A DNA stretch of 64,000 bases from Pseudomonadales bacterium (GCA_024234675.1 JACKNU010000002.1:310001-374000); one strand, 5' to 3'. Shown: positions 42,325 through 51,887, numbered from the stretch's first letter. Notes: generated by a model not told the origin, from the sequence alone. A program made the numbers and translations.

Positions 42325-44124
42325 ATGTCCACTCCCGATGGGGTAGCCAGTTTTGCTGAACTGGATCTGCCCGCGACCCTGCAAAAAGCCCTGCAAGAGG
42401 TCGGTTATGAAACTCCCTCGGCCATCCAGGGCCGGATTATTCCCCATATGCTGGCGGGCGCTGACGTGCTTGGCCAGGCGCAGACCGGCACCGGCAAGAC
42501 CGCCGCTTTCGCGCTGCCTATCCTGGCGCGCCTGGACCTCAAGCAGAAGCAGCCCCAGGTGCTGGTGCTGGCGCCCACCCGGGAGCTGGCGATACAGGTT
42601 GCGGAGGCCTTCCAGAAGTATGCCCGTCACCTGCCGGGTTTCCATGTGCTGCCCATCTATGGCGGCTCCGATATGCGCGGCCAGTTGCGCCAGCTGGAAC
42701 GGGGTGTGCACGTGGTGGTGGGTACACCGGGCCGGGTAATGGATCACATGCGGCGGGGCTCATTGAAGCTCGACAAGCTGCAGACCCTGGTGCTGGACGA
42801 GGCCGATGAAATGTTGCGCATGGGCTTCATCGACGATGTCGAATGGATCCTGGAGCAGACCCCCGCCGGGCGCCAGATAGCGCTGTTTTCAGCCACCATG
42901 CCCGATGCCATCCGCCGCATTGCCAAGCGCCACCTGCGCGACCCGCAGGAAATCTCCATAGAAGTGAAAACCGTGATCAATGCCGCCATCCGCCAGCGCG
43001 TGTGGATGATGGCGGGGGTGCACAAACTCGATGCCCTGACCCGTATTCTCGAGATCGAGGACTTCGACGGCATGATCATATTCGTGCGCACCCGTATCCT
43101 GACCACTGAGTTGGCCGACAAACTGGCGGCGCGGGGCTATTCGGCCACGGCCCTCAACGGCGATATCCCGCAGAAGCAACGGGAGCAGACCGTGGAGCGT
43201 CTCAAGAATGGCGACCTGGATATCCTGGTGGCCACCGACGTGGCGGCCCGCGGCCTGGACGTGGCGCGCATCAGTCACGTGATCAATTACGACATCCCCT
43301 ACGACGTCGAAGCCTACGTGCACCGCATCGGTCGCACCGGCAGGGCGGGCAGGCAGGGTGACACCATCCTGTTCGCGGCCAATCGCGAGCGCCGCCTGCT
43401 GCGCGCCATCGAGAAGGCCACCGGCCAGACGATCGAGAAAATGGAACTGCCCACCGCCGAACAGGTGACCGGCAAGCGCATCGGCAAGTTCAAGCAGCGC
43501 ATCACCGAGACCCTGGATACCGCGGAGCTGGACCTGTACCGCAAGCTGGTGGAGGAATACCAGCACGAGTTCGGGGTGCCGGTCATAGAGATAGCTGCTG
43601 CGCTGGCGGCGCTGGCGCAGGGGGGCAAGCCGCTCGCCGCCAAAGCGGCCCCCGGCGCAACCGCAGCGCGGCGGCAGCCCGAGCGGGAGCCCGAGCGGAA
43701 GCAAGAGCGCCAGGCCAGAAAGGAGCCGCCCGCGGACAGGCCTGCGCGCAAGCCCGCGCGCAGCGACGACAAGGTGGATGTCGGCATGGAGCGTTTCCGT
43801 ATCGAGGTGGGCCACCGGCACGGGGTCAAGCCAGGCAACATCGTCGGAGCCATTGCCAACGAGGCGGAGATCGAGAGCGAGTACATCGGCCGCATCGAGA
43901 TCTTCGATGATTACAGTACGGTGCAGTTGCCCGAGGGCATGCCCAGGGAGATCTTCAAGCACCTGAAAGGTGTCTGGGTCAGCGGTCAGCGCCTGCAGAT
44001 ATCGCGACTGGACGGCGCGGCCGGCGACGAGCCCGCGCGGACGCCGCGAGCCGCCGGCAGGACCGATGCCGATGGCGGTGGCCCCCGGGCCGGTGCGAAA
44101 AAGCCGCCCCGCCGCCGCAAGTAA
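42325..44124 (+). CDS. deaD: ATP-dependent RNA helicase, DeaD/CsdA type
   Basis: A 599-residue DEAD-box helicase that unwinds structured RNA during ribosome assembly and cold growth. Motifs in order: Q motif (TPSAIQGRIIP), Walker A AQTGTGKT, APTRELAIQV, GTPGRVMDH, DEAD in VLDEADEML, SAT, ATDVAARGLDVARI and HRIGRTGRAGR. A basic, Arg/Lys/Pro/Glu-rich linker is followed by a DbpA-type RNA-binding domain (about 480-570, VKPGNIVGAIANEAEIES). The start is ATG 42325. The longer open frame begins in the promoter. Confidence 0.93.
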   Translation: MSTPDGVASFAELDLPATLQKALQEVGYETPSAIQGRIIPHMLAGADVLGQAQTGTGKTAAFALPILARLDLKQKQPQVLVLAPTRELAIQVAEAFQKYARHLPGFHVLPIYGGSDMRGQLRQLERGVHVVVGTPGRVMDHMRRGSLKLDKLQTLVLDEADEMLRMGFIDDVEWILEQTPAGRQIALFSATMPDAIRRIAKRHLRDPQEISIEVKTVINAAIRQRVWMMAGVHKLDALTRILEIEDFDGMIIFVRTRILTTELADKLAARGYSATALNGDIPQKQREQTVERLKNGDLDILVATDVAARGLDVARISHVINYDIPYDVEAYVHRIGRTGRAGRQGDTILFAANRERRLLRAIEKATGQTIEKMELPTAEQVTGKRIGKFKQRITETLDTAELDLYRKLVEEYQHEFGVPVIEIAAALAALAQGGKPLAAKAAPGATAARRQPEREPERKQERQARKEPPADRPARKPARSDDKVDVGMERFRIEVGHRHGVKPGNIVGAIANEAEIESEYIGRIEIFDDYSTVQLPEGMPREIFKHLKGVWVSGQRLQISRLDGAAGDEPARTPRAAGRTDADGGGPRAGAKKPPRRRK

Positions 44125-44172
44125 GTCCCGGGGTATGCCGTTGGCCGGGAGTCCAGGCGAGGCCGGGTACTG

Positions 44173-45339
44173 ATGGCGGTGCTGTTCGGGGTGGTGCTGC
44201 TGGATCTGATCGGGTTCGGTATCGTCATCCCCATCCTGCCCTTCCTGTCGCCCCAACTGGGGGCGGACAAGCTGGATATCGCCTTTATCATCGTCACCTA
44301 TGCCGTGGGCGCCGGTCTGTGCGGACCCCTGTGGGGACGCCTGTCAGACCGCATCGGTCGCAAGCCGGTTATCATGATCTGCCTGGCGGGAGCCGCCCTG
44401 TCCTATGTCATGCTGGGCCTGGCGTCGGAACTGTGGATGGTCTACGTGGCGCGGGGTTTCGCCGGGCTCATGGCCGGCAACGTGGGTGTCGCTTCGGCGA
44501 TGATGGCCGATATCACCCGACCCGAGAAACGGGCCCGCGGCATGGGGGTGATCGGCGCGGCCTTTGGCCTGGGGCTGGTGTTGGGGCCGGTCCTGGGCGG
44601 CCTGCTTGCCGGCGACCAGCCCGGCTTCACCCTGCCCTGTATCGTGGCGGGGGTCATGTCGCTGCTGGCGATACTGGCGGCGGCGCTGTTCCTGCCCGAG
44701 TCACTTCCCGCCCAGCGCCGGCAGTCGCGGCGCGATGCGAGCAGCGGCTCCATTAACGCGCTGCTGCGCCAGACGGGCACCCGCCTGCTGGTACTGCAGT
44801 TTGGCATCCACAATACCTGTGTCAGTTCACTGACCTACCTGTTCCCGCTGTGGGCCGGGGACATGCTGGGCTGGGGCGCGCGCCAGGTGGGCATCGTATT
44901 CGGTATACAGGGCGCCATCATGGTGGTCGTGCAGGGCGGGCTGATAGGCTGGTTGGTTGCCTCCCTGGGGGAATTGCAGCTGCTGCGCATAGCGGTCAGC
45001 GGCTTCGCCCTGGGGCTGCTGGCAGCGGCTTTCGCCACCAGTATGCCGGCGATGGTGGCCTCGATCTTCCTGGCCATGACCGGCGCTACCCTGTGCATGC
45101 CGCTGCTCAATGCGATCGTCAGCCACCGAACCCCCGCCGCCGACCGGGGCCGGGTGCTGGGTACCACCGGTTCAGTGGCCTCCTGGGGGCGGGTCATCGG
45201 CCCCCTGGTGGCCGGCGCCAACCTGGCCCTGCTGGGCTATCACGGCGCCTGGCTGGGCGCCGCCGCCATCTGCCTGTTCTACCTGGGCTGGTGTTATCGC
45301 GAGTACGCGCGCCACGGGCGCTCGACGGCGCGGGGCTAG
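44173..45339 (+). CDS. MFS transporter, Tet/Bcr-like drug-proton antiporter family
   Basis: A 388-residue transporter with 12 predicted membrane helices. Motif A GRLSDRIGRKPVIM sits between helices 2 and 3, the antiporter motif C GAAFGLGLVLGPVLGG in helix 5 and a second half with GRVLGTTGSVASWGRVIGPL. The N-terminus (LFGVVLLDLIGFGIVIPILPFL) matches the TetA/TCR group. Export of a hydrophobic compound is expected. Substrate unknown. Followed by a clear terminator. Confidence 0.88.
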   Translation: MAVLFGVVLLDLIGFGIVIPILPFLSPQLGADKLDIAFIIVTYAVGAGLCGPLWGRLSDRIGRKPVIMICLAGAALSYVMLGLASELWMVYVARGFAGLMAGNVGVASAMMADITRPEKRARGMGVIGAAFGLGLVLGPVLGGLLAGDQPGFTLPCIVAGVMSLLAILAAALFLPESLPAQRRQSRRDASSGSINALLRQTGTRLLVLQFGIHNTCVSSLTYLFPLWAGDMLGWGARQVGIVFGIQGAIMVVVQGGLIGWLVASLGELQLLRIAVSGFALGLLAAAFATSMPAMVASIFLAMTGATLCMPLLNAIVSHRTPAADRGRVLGTTGSVASWGRVIGPLVAGANLALLGYHGAWLGAAAICLFYLGWCYREYARHGRSTARG

Positions 45340-45371
45340 CGCGCCTTGCCGGGCCATGGATATTTGCCACC

Positions 45372-45399
45372 GGGCGCGCTAGTCTGGGCGCCCTTTTTT
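45372..45399 (+). terminator. Intrinsic terminator after the MFS gene
   Basis: GGGCGC, 10-base loop, GCGCCC, then six T. Confidence 0.8.
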
Positions 45400-45422
45400 A
45401 GTCATCTACTGGAGACGTGGAC

Positions 45423-46187
45423 ATGCCGACCAACCTGTTTGATCTCACCGGCAAAATTGCCCTGGTAAGCGGCGCCAGCCGCGGTATAGGGGAGGAGGTT
45501 GCCCGCCTGTTGTCCGAGCAGGGAGCCCATGTGATCGTTTCCAGCCGCAAGATCGATGACTGCAGTGCCCTGGCGAGCAGCATCAACGAAGCCGGCGGCA
45601 GCGCCGAGGCCTTCGCCTGCAACATCGGCAACATGGACGATATCGCCGCCCTGTTCGCCCAGATTCACAAGCAGCACGGCAGGCTCGATATCAGCGTCAA
45701 CAACGCCGCCACCAACCCCTATTTCGGGCATATCCTGGATACCGACCTGGGCGCTTTCAACAAGACCGTGGAGGTCAATATTCGCGGCTATTTCTTCATG
45801 TCCATAGAGGCGGGCAAGATGATGCGCGAGCAGGGCGGTGGCGTCATCGTCAACACCGCCTCGATCAATGCCCTGCAGCCCGGCCCCATGCAGGGAATCT
45901 ACTCCATCACCAAGGCGGCGGTGGTCAGCATGACCAAGGCATTCGCCAAGGAGTGCGGCCCGCTGGGCATTCGCTGCAACGCCCTGTTACCCGGCCTGAC
46001 CCGCACCAAATTTGCCGGCGCGCTGTTCTCCAATGACGATATCTACCGGCAGGCGATACAGGCGATCCCCATGGGCAGGCATGCGGAGCCCAGGGAAATG
46101 GCGGGCACCGTGTTGTACCTGGTCTCGGACGCCAGCAGCTACACCAACGGCGAGTGTATCGTGGTGGACGGCGGTATGACGATCTAG
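45423..46187 (+). CDS. Short-chain dehydrogenase/reductase
   Basis: A 254-residue classical SDR: cofactor loop LVSGASRGIGEEVARLL, Asn motif VNNAATNP, catalytic Ser (NTASINALQPG) and YSITKAA with Tyr and Lys, and the C-terminal GECIVVDGGMTI. The Ser at the end of the first cofactor strand region (SSRKIDD) suggests NADP preference, not proven. ATG 45423 has GGAG eight bases upstream. A GTG two codons earlier is less well placed. Substrate unknown, often a 3-ketoacyl or steroid-like alcohol in such orphans. Confidence 0.9.
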   Translation: MPTNLFDLTGKIALVSGASRGIGEEVARLLSEQGAHVIVSSRKIDDCSALASSINEAGGSAEAFACNIGNMDDIAALFAQIHKQHGRLDISVNNAATNPYFGHILDTDLGAFNKTVEVNIRGYFFMSIEAGKMMREQGGGVIVNTASINALQPGPMQGIYSITKAAVVSMTKAFAKECGPLGIRCNALLPGLTRTKFAGALFSNDDIYRQAIQAIPMGRHAEPREMAGTVLYLVSDASSYTNGECIVVDGGMTI

Positions 46188-46254
46188 CGCGCGGCGTTGC
46201 CAAGGGTATTGCCGGACAGCTAAAGTGAATCCCCTGGTAGCGGGGAGAGTCCAC

Positions 46255-46701
46255 ATGGATGCTAGCCAAATACATGCCCAACTGCTGGCCGACTGTCACA
46301 ACCTGGGAAGCCTGCCGGCGACCCAGGTGCTGCTGCACCGCAATGCGGCCCTGCCCTGGTTCATTCTGGTGCCGGACACCCGCATGCGGGATGTGCTGGA
46401 TCTGCCGGATGAGCACCGCAAAATGGTGATGACCGATTGCGCCGGTATTTCCGCCTTCATCAAGCAGACCCTGGGCTTCGATAAGGTCAATTTCGCCGGG
46501 CTGGGCAATGTGGTGCCGCAGATGCATCTCCATGTCATCGGGCGCCGTCCCGACGATGGCTGCTGGCCCCAGCCGGTGTGGGGCAACCTGCCCGACGGCG
46601 GCGAGTATCCCCGCGCCACGCTGCTGGCCTGGCAGGCGGACCTGCAGAAGATGCTCTCCCTGGCGCCCGAGGCCCTGCCTGATACCGCGGCGGGCGACTG
46701 A
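46255..46701 (+). CDS. HIT domain protein
   Basis: A 148-residue histidine-triad hydrolase: PWFILVPDTRMRDVLDLPDEH, NFAGLGNVVPQMHLHVIGRRPDD with the HxHxI triad variant (HLHVI), preceded by Gln. The layout resembles the proteobacterial branch often linked to diadenosine tetraphosphate or nucleotide hydrolysis. ATG 46255 has GGGGAGAG upstream. The next gene starts at the following base. Confidence 0.88.
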   Translation: MDASQIHAQLLADCHNLGSLPATQVLLHRNAALPWFILVPDTRMRDVLDLPDEHRKMVMTDCAGISAFIKQTLGFDKVNFAGLGNVVPQMHLHVIGRRPDDGCWPQPVWGNLPDGGEYPRATLLAWQADLQKMLSLAPEALPDTAAGD

Positions 46702-47679
46702 GTGGCGGCGAAGGTATTTCTGACCCACCGACTGCCCGGCGAGCGGGTTCACGAGCTCGCCCGCGCCTGTGATCTCAACGTCTGGATGGGCCCCGGCCTG
46801 TTGTCGGCGGCGGACCTGCGGGCAGAGCTGGCTGGTTGCCAGGGCCTGGTGTGCCTGCTGACCGACCGTATCGATCGGGCGCTGCTGGATGCCGCACCGG
46901 ACCTCAGGTTCGTCTCCAGCATGTCGGTGGGGGTGGATCACGTCGATGTGCAGGCCCTGACGGAACGCGGCATCCCCCTGGGGCATACCCCAGGGGTGCT
47001 CGTCGAAACCACGGCCGACACCGCTTTTGCCCTGCTGATGGCTGCCGCGCGGCGCCTGGGGGAGGCGGACCGGTTCGTGCGCCAGGGCAGCTGGACGGCC
47101 GACACTGCCTGGGCCCCGGACTTTTTTACCGGCAAGGACGTCAACGGGGCGACCCTGGGTATTGTCGGCCTGGGAGCCATCGGCCAGGCGGTGGCCAGGC
47201 GCGCGCTTGGCTTCGGGATGCGGGTCGTGGCCTGGAACCGCACACCCCGAGCGGTGCCCGGAGTCGAGCTGCTGGCCCTGGAGGAGTTGCTGGCGCTCAG
47301 CGATTTCGTGAGCGTGCACGTGGCCCTGTCCGCGGATACCCGGCAGCTGCTGGATGCGGACAAGATAGCGCTGATGAAACCGGGGGCCGTACTGGTGAAT
47401 ACCGCCCGGGGGGGCATCGTCGACGAAGCGGCCCTGGCCGTGGCTCTCGGCGAGGGCCGCCTGTTCGCGGCGGGGATCGATGTCTTCGAGCGGGAACCGG
47501 TGGCGGCGGATAACCCGCTGCTGGGCCTGCCCAACGTGGTGCTGGCTCCGCATATCGGCAGCGCCACGCAGGGGACCCGGGCGCTGATGGCCGATATGGC
47601 GGCGGCCAATGCGCTGGCGGCGCTGCGCGGCGAACACATGCCCTGCTGCGTGAACCCGTCGGTGTACGATCAGTTGTGA
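46702..47679 (+). CDS. D-2-hydroxyacid dehydrogenase (glyoxylate/hydroxypyruvate reductase-like)
   Basis: A 325-residue NAD(P)-dependent dehydrogenase: FVSSMSVGVDHVDVQAL, TTADTAFALLMAAARR, cofactor loop GIVGLGAIGQAVARRA, catalytic Arg in NTARGGIVDEAAL, Glu in DVFEREPV and His in APHIGSAT. The WNRTP stretch after the cofactor loop points to NADPH use and a GhrB/GRHPR-type reductase. Start GTG directly follows the HIT stop. Confidence 0.88.
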   Translation: MAAKVFLTHRLPGERVHELARACDLNVWMGPGLLSAADLRAELAGCQGLVCLLTDRIDRALLDAAPDLRFVSSMSVGVDHVDVQALTERGIPLGHTPGVLVETTADTAFALLMAAARRLGEADRFVRQGSWTADTAWAPDFFTGKDVNGATLGIVGLGAIGQAVARRALGFGMRVVAWNRTPRAVPGVELLALEELLALSDFVSVHVALSADTRQLLDADKIALMKPGAVLVNTARGGIVDEAALAVALGEGRLFAAGIDVFEREPVAADNPLLGLPNVVLAPHIGSATQGTRALMADMAAANALAALRGEHMPCCVNPSVYDQL

Positions 47680-47700
47680 CCGGGGCGGCGAGAGCCGGGA

Positions 47701-48291
47701 CTATTTTGCCGCCGGCAGGGGTTCCAGGGCCCGGCGCACGCCTTCGCGCAGGCTCTCTTTCATCTCTGCCACATCGACCTTGTTCACGTTCTCGACGATT
47801 TTGGTGATGATGACCTGCCACACCTCCTGCTTGGTTTCCATGTCGTTGAATTGCAGGGCGATATTGTTGGTTTCCTTGATTCCGCCCAGGGCATAGGCGT
47901 TGTCCACCACTGCCTGGTTCTGTTGGCGGTTGGGGTTCACAGAGGGGTAAGTGGTGATATTGGTGGCCAGCTCGCTGCGCTCACCCATGCGCAGGCCCTG
48001 GGCGTAAATGTAGTCCACGCTGAACTGGGCGCGCTCCGGGTCCAGTACATAACCCTTTTTCTCCAGCTCCCTGTCGACGTCTCTGCGCAGGATGGGGTCC
48101 ATGATGTACATGGTGTCGCGGGAATTGGTGGTGTTCACCAACGGCTCGCTGCGCCAGGTGTAGTATTTGTAGTGGCCCGCCGCGAAGGTGTCGGTTTCGG
48201 TGGGCTGGATCTCGATACCGCTGCACGCCGCAAGCGCCAGGGTCAGGATAAAAAGCAGGAGGGAATGGCTGGTACGCATGCTGGTTCTCAT
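47701..48291 (-). CDS. DUF4136 lipoprotein
   Basis: A 196-residue lipoprotein. The signal peptide has lipobox LALAACSG, then a DUF4136 domain with TFAAGHYKYYTWRSEPLV, a DRELEKKGYVLD region and a C-terminal INKVDVAEMKESL-like helix. Two starts are possible (48291 or 48279). The first has GGAG nine bases upstream. The family is widespread in envelopes with unknown role. Convergent with the hydroxyacid dehydrogenase and divergent from the LysR gene. Confidence 0.85.
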   Translation of the reverse strand: MRTSMRTSHSLLLFILTLALAACSGIEIQPTETDTFAAGHYKYYTWRSEPLVNTTNSRDTMYIMDPILRRDVDRELEKKGYVLDPERAQFSVDYIYAQGLRMGERSELATNITTYPSVNPNRQQNQAVVDNAYALGGIKETNNIALQFNDMETKQEVWQVIITKIVENVNKVDVAEMKESLREGVRRALEPLPAAK

Positions 48292-48403
48292 TGTGGATTG
48301 CTCCGCGGTGGCCGGATGCACCGCCGGTTAAATTCGCGAGTGATTTGCCGTAGTCTTCTTGTTAGGATGCGAGTATAACAATAAGTTATTTCTCGGGGGA
48401 GCG

Positions 48404-49396
48404 ATGATTTCACGCAAGCTGATCCGTACCGATTTGAACCTGCTGGTAGCATTGCAGATCCTGCTGGAGGAGCGCAACGTGACGCGGGCTGCAGAGCGCC
48501 TGTCCGTGTCCCAGCCTGCGCTCAGCAAGACCCTGCAAAAATTGCGCGACTCCTTCGAGGACGAACTGTTTACCCGCACCGCTCACGGCCTGGTGCCCAC
48601 TCCCCGGGCGGAGGAACTGGCCCGGGAACTGCCGGCCCTGCTGGAAAGCGTCGAGCGTGTGCTGGGTGATGAGGGTTTTGACCCGGCCACTTTCGAAGGC
48701 AGTTTCAAGATACTGCTGCCGCCCATACTCAGTGAGGCCCTGTTGCCGGGGCTGATGGCGGAACTCAGTGAAGTCGGTCCCGGGGTGCAGGTGGTCACGG
48801 CCGAAGTGACGCCGGACTACCAGGACAAGCTGAAAAAGGGCGAGGCCGACTTTGCCGCCTTCGTGGCCCTGGAGACCGAGCGGGATATCCTCGCCGAGCC
48901 CATCGCCACCATCGCCCCGCGCTGCTATATGCGTATCGATCACCCGCTGGCAGGCAAGGAACTGAGCCTGCAGGAATTCCTCGCCTACCCCCACCTGCGG
49001 CTCTACCTGCCCGGCCTTACCCGGGAAAATACCAGCATGGTGGACGATGTGCTGGGACAATACGGCGTGCACCGCAACATAATCATGGAAACCACCCAGT
49101 TTTCCGCTGCGGTCGGCGTGCTGTGCCGCACCGACGCCCTGCTGGTGGCCAACGCCGGCTTCGAGGCCGGGGGGCTCTACCGCGAGCGTATCCGCGGCGA
49201 AGAGATGCCGGCGGAGTTGCAGCGCATGATACGCAATACCCACAGTCGCAATCGCGGCAAGATGTCCCTGATGCGACATACCCGCACCTCCCGCAGCTCG
49301 GCCCACCAGTGGATGCGGACCCTGCTGATGAAGCACCTGACTGGCCCGGCCGAGAAAGTGGAGCCGCCGCTGGCCCAGGTCAAGGCTATTTCCTGA
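48404..49396 (+). CDS. LysR-family transcriptional regulator
   Basis: A 330-residue LTTR: winged helix-turn-helix at 10-60 (LVALQILLEERNVTRAAERLSVSQPALSKTL in parts), then a ligand-binding domain with FKILLPPILSEALLPGLM and GEADFAAFVALE. The C-terminus is longer and more basic than usual (NRGKMSLMRHTRTSR), of the NodD/LeuO-like subgroup. ATG 48404 with GGGGGAG upstream. Target and ligand unknown. The divergent DUF4136 gene is the nearest candidate. It overlaps the convergent AraC gene by 11 bases. Confidence 0.9.
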   Translation: MISRKLIRTDLNLLVALQILLEERNVTRAAERLSVSQPALSKTLQKLRDSFEDELFTRTAHGLVPTPRAEELARELPALLESVERVLGDEGFDPATFEGSFKILLPPILSEALLPGLMAELSEVGPGVQVVTAEVTPDYQDKLKKGEADFAAFVALETERDILAEPIATIAPRCYMRIDHPLAGKELSLQEFLAYPHLRLYLPGLTRENTSMVDDVLGQYGVHRNIIMETTQFSAAVGVLCRTDALLVANAGFEAGGLYRERIRGEEMPAELQRMIRNTHSRNRGKMSLMRHTRTSRSSAHQWMRTLLMKHLTGPAEKVEPPLAQVKAIS

Positions 49397-50270
49397 CCGA
49401 GCTCCGGTAGGCACGGGGCGACATCCCTATCGTCCTGGTGAACAGGCGGGAAAAATACAGCGGGTCCTCGTAACCCAGGGCGCCGGCCACTGCCTTCACG
49501 CTGAGATCGCCACTGTCCAGCAGGTGGCAGGCGTGCTCCATCTTCATGTTCAGGAAGTGCTTGATGGGCGAATAGCCGGTCAGGGCCTTGTACTTGGTGG
49601 CGAAGTGGTATTTGGAGAGGTTGGCGGCCGCCGCCAGCGTATCCAGGTCCAGGGGTTGCGCGAGGTGTTCCAGCATGAAGCTCTGCACGGTTTCCAGCTT
49701 GAAGCCCTGCTGGCTGTCGGCCCGTGCCCGTCGCATCTCCAGGGCCACCTGGGTGAACAGGTGGCGCAACTGGTTGGCGGCGTTGATGAAGGCCCGGGTA
49801 TTGTAGCCGGTGCGATGCACCGCCAGCAGGCCGCGGAAATGGGCCACCAGTTGCGGCGCCACGCCCACCCTGGTAACCGGGTTGCGACCCTCGCGGTAGC
49901 CCAGGTACTGGTTGAACACGGTGGTACTGCCCCCCTGGAAGTGCACCCAGTAAATGGACCAGGGCCGGGCGTCGTCGGCATGGTAGCTGTGGCTGACCCC
50001 CTGGGGCAGCAGCAGGATATCGCCGGCGCTGACCCGGCCGCTCCATGAGCCGGTGCTGGCGTGACCGATGCCGTCCACGCAATAAATCAACAGGTTGTCA
50101 TCGTGGCGCAGGCGTTCCACGCGGTGGGAGCGGGCCTCGGGATAATAGCCCATCGCGGCGGGGTAACACTCCCGGGTGAGGGGGTGGCGCGCCAGCTTGT
50201 TGAGCATGAAGCCGGGGGTGAGGAAGCGGATGCCGTGCTCGGGCAGGGGCCATTTCGAAGGTGCGCTCAT
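49386..50270 (-). CDS. AraC-family regulator, probable activator of the valine catabolic operon
   Basis: A 294-residue regulator: an N-terminal cupin-like ligand domain (SAGDILLLPQGVSHSYHADD... YWVHFQGG) and a C-terminal double helix-turn-helix (about 190-290) with LDTLAAAANLSKYHFATKYK and VAGALGYEDPLYFSRLF. It diverges from a valine-degradation gene set, as MmsR does from mmsAB in Pseudomonas, so it is inferred to activate that operon. Ligand probably a pathway intermediate such as 3-hydroxyisobutyrate. Confidence 0.88.
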   Translation of the reverse strand: MSAPSKWPLPEHGIRFLTPGFMLNKLARHPLTRECYPAAMGYYPEARSHRVERLRHDDNLLIYCVDGIGHASTGSWSGRVSAGDILLLPQGVSHSYHADDARPWSIYWVHFQGGSTTVFNQYLGYREGRNPVTRVGVAPQLVAHFRGLLAVHRTGYNTRAFINAANQLRHLFTQVALEMRRARADSQQGFKLETVQSFMLEHLAQPLDLDTLAAAANLSKYHFATKYKALTGYSPIKHFLNMKMEHACHLLDSGDLSVKAVAGALGYEDPLYFSRLFTRTIGMSPRAYRSSVRK

Positions 50271-50309
50271 CAGTCTGTCCAGAGGGCGATCATGCCCCTG
50301 TCAAAAACA

Positions 50310-50330
50310 GCAATATAATCCATATATTGC
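50310..50330. promoter_or_regulatory. AT-rich palindrome between the AraC regulator and the catabolic operon
   Basis: GCAATATA-ATCCA-TATATTGC, a perfect 8-bp inverted repeat that includes a TATAAT-like sequence. It is 40 bases from the AraC start and 122 from the first catabolic start. Candidate operator or core promoter. Confidence 0.45.
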
Positions 50331-50451
50331 GCAATTTCCTCCCTTGGACCCGGCCTGCCGGCAAGGTAAGCTGGCGCTCCTCTTTTGATCAGCTAACCTT
50401 GAACCGCCGGCCCGACGCCAGGGCGGGAACAAGTCACAGGAGCAGAAATAC

Positions 50452-51861
50452 ATGGAACAGAGTCAGGAAATGATAGCGGCGCGGGAAGAGATCCAGGCCA
50501 TGATGGCGCGCGCTCGCGCTGCCCAGGCGCAGATAGCCGACTATACCCAGGAACAGGTGGATGAGCTGATTACCGCCATGGTCTGGGCGGTGGCGCAGGA
50601 GGAGCGCTCCGAGAAGATAGCCCAGTTCACGGTCGACGAGACCCAGCTGGGCAACTATGCCGGCAAATACCTGAAGATTCACCGCAAGACCCGGGCCACG
50701 CTGATGGACATTATCAATGACAGGTCGGTGGGCGTGATTGAGGAAGATCCCGAGCGCAATATCGTCAAGATAGCCAAGCCGGTAGGGGTTATCGGTGCCC
50801 TGTCGCCCTCCACCAACCCCGAGGCAACCCCCGTGATCAAGGCCATCTCCGCGGTCAAGGGGCGCAACGCCATTATCATCGCTCCCCACCCCCGGGCCAA
50901 GCTGACCAACAAGATGATCTGCGATTACATGCGTGAGGCCATCGTGGCCATGGGGGCGCCCGCGGACCTGGTGCAGAGTATCGACGTACCCTCCCTGGAC
51001 AAGACCAACGAGTTGATGCGCCAGTGCGACCGCGTCCTGGCGACCGGCGGCGAGGCCATGGTCAGCGCCGCCTACTCCTCCGGTACCCCCGCCCTGGGCG
51101 TGGGCGTGGGCAACGCCGTGATTACCGTGGACGACAGCGCGAACCTGGATGAGGCGGCCGAGAAAATCCGCACCTCCAAGGTGCTGGACCTGGCGGCCTC
51201 CTGTTCTTCCGACAACTCGGTGCTGGTATTCGAGTCTATTTACGACGAGTTCCTGGAAAAACTCCAGCGCGAGGGCGGTTACGTCATCGAGGGGGAGGAC
51301 AAGCAGAAACTGCAGGCGGTGTTGTGGGAGGACGGCCATCTCAACCCGAAAATCGTCGCCCAGCACGCCCTGACGATCACCGGCAAGGCGGGCATAGACC
51401 TGCCCGAGGGCAAACAGTTCCTGATCGTGCCCGAGACCGGCGCCGGTCCCGACTACCCCTTTTCCGGGGAAAAGCTGACCGTCACCATGGCGCTTTACCG
51501 GGTCAAGGATATCGATGAGGCCATCGCGCTCACCAATAAAATCCAGGCCTACCAGGGTCAGGGCCACAGCTGCGGGATCTATTCCTACAACGACGACAAC
51601 ATCCTGAAACTGGCCATGGGAACCAAGACCTCGCGGGTGATGGTGAACCAGCCACAGGCCGCCTCCAACAGCGGCAACGTCTGGAACGGTATGCGCCAGA
51701 CTTTCTCCCTGGGCTGTGGCTCGTGGGGAGGCAACAGTATCAACCACAACATCACCTGGCGCGACCTGATCAACGAGACCTGGGTCTCCCGGCCCCTGGC
51801 CAAAACCAAGGTGATTCCGCCTGACGAGGAGCTGTTCGGCAAGGTGATGGGCCGGTTCTAG
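50452..51861 (+). CDS. CoA-acylating aldehyde dehydrogenase, EutE/SauS type, in the place of MmsA
   Basis: A 469-residue ALDH-superfamily enzyme of the acylating (AdhE-N/EutE/SauS) branch. Features are VIGALSPSTNPEATPVIKAI, ISAVKGRNAIIIAPHPRA and the catalytic Cys251 in LDLAASCSSDNS, plus GCGSWGGNSINHNITWRDL at the end, a hallmark of this branch. Closest by pattern are sulfoacetaldehyde dehydrogenases (acylating). It heads a cluster for valine breakdown in which MmsA (methylmalonate-semialdehyde dehydrogenase, Cys in a GQRCMA-type motif) is absent. Converting methylmalonate semialdehyde to propionyl-CoA is therefore the inferred role, unproven. CACAGGAG precedes the start. Confidence 0.85.
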   Translation: MEQSQEMIAAREEIQAMMARARAAQAQIADYTQEQVDELITAMVWAVAQEERSEKIAQFTVDETQLGNYAGKYLKIHRKTRATLMDIINDRSVGVIEEDPERNIVKIAKPVGVIGALSPSTNPEATPVIKAISAVKGRNAIIIAPHPRAKLTNKMICDYMREAIVAMGAPADLVQSIDVPSLDKTNELMRQCDRVLATGGEAMVSAAYSSGTPALGVGVGNAVITVDDSANLDEAAEKIRTSKVLDLAASCSSDNSVLVFESIYDEFLEKLQREGGYVIEGEDKQKLQAVLWEDGHLNPKIVAQHALTITGKAGIDLPEGKQFLIVPETGAGPDYPFSGEKLTVTMALYRVKDIDEAIALTNKIQAYQGQGHSCGIYSYNDDNILKLAMGTKTSRVMVNQPQAASNSGNVWNGMRQTFSLGCGSWGGNSINHNITWRDLINETWVSRPLAKTKVIPPDEELFGKVMGRF

Positions 51862-51887
51862 TAGCCAGGGCTGCGAAGGAGAGCGCG

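Noticed and set aside
50314..50319. TATAAT as the -10 of the valine operon
   Set aside because: No -35 at 16-18 bp on the plus strand, and it is part of the AT palindrome. Left as an undefined element.
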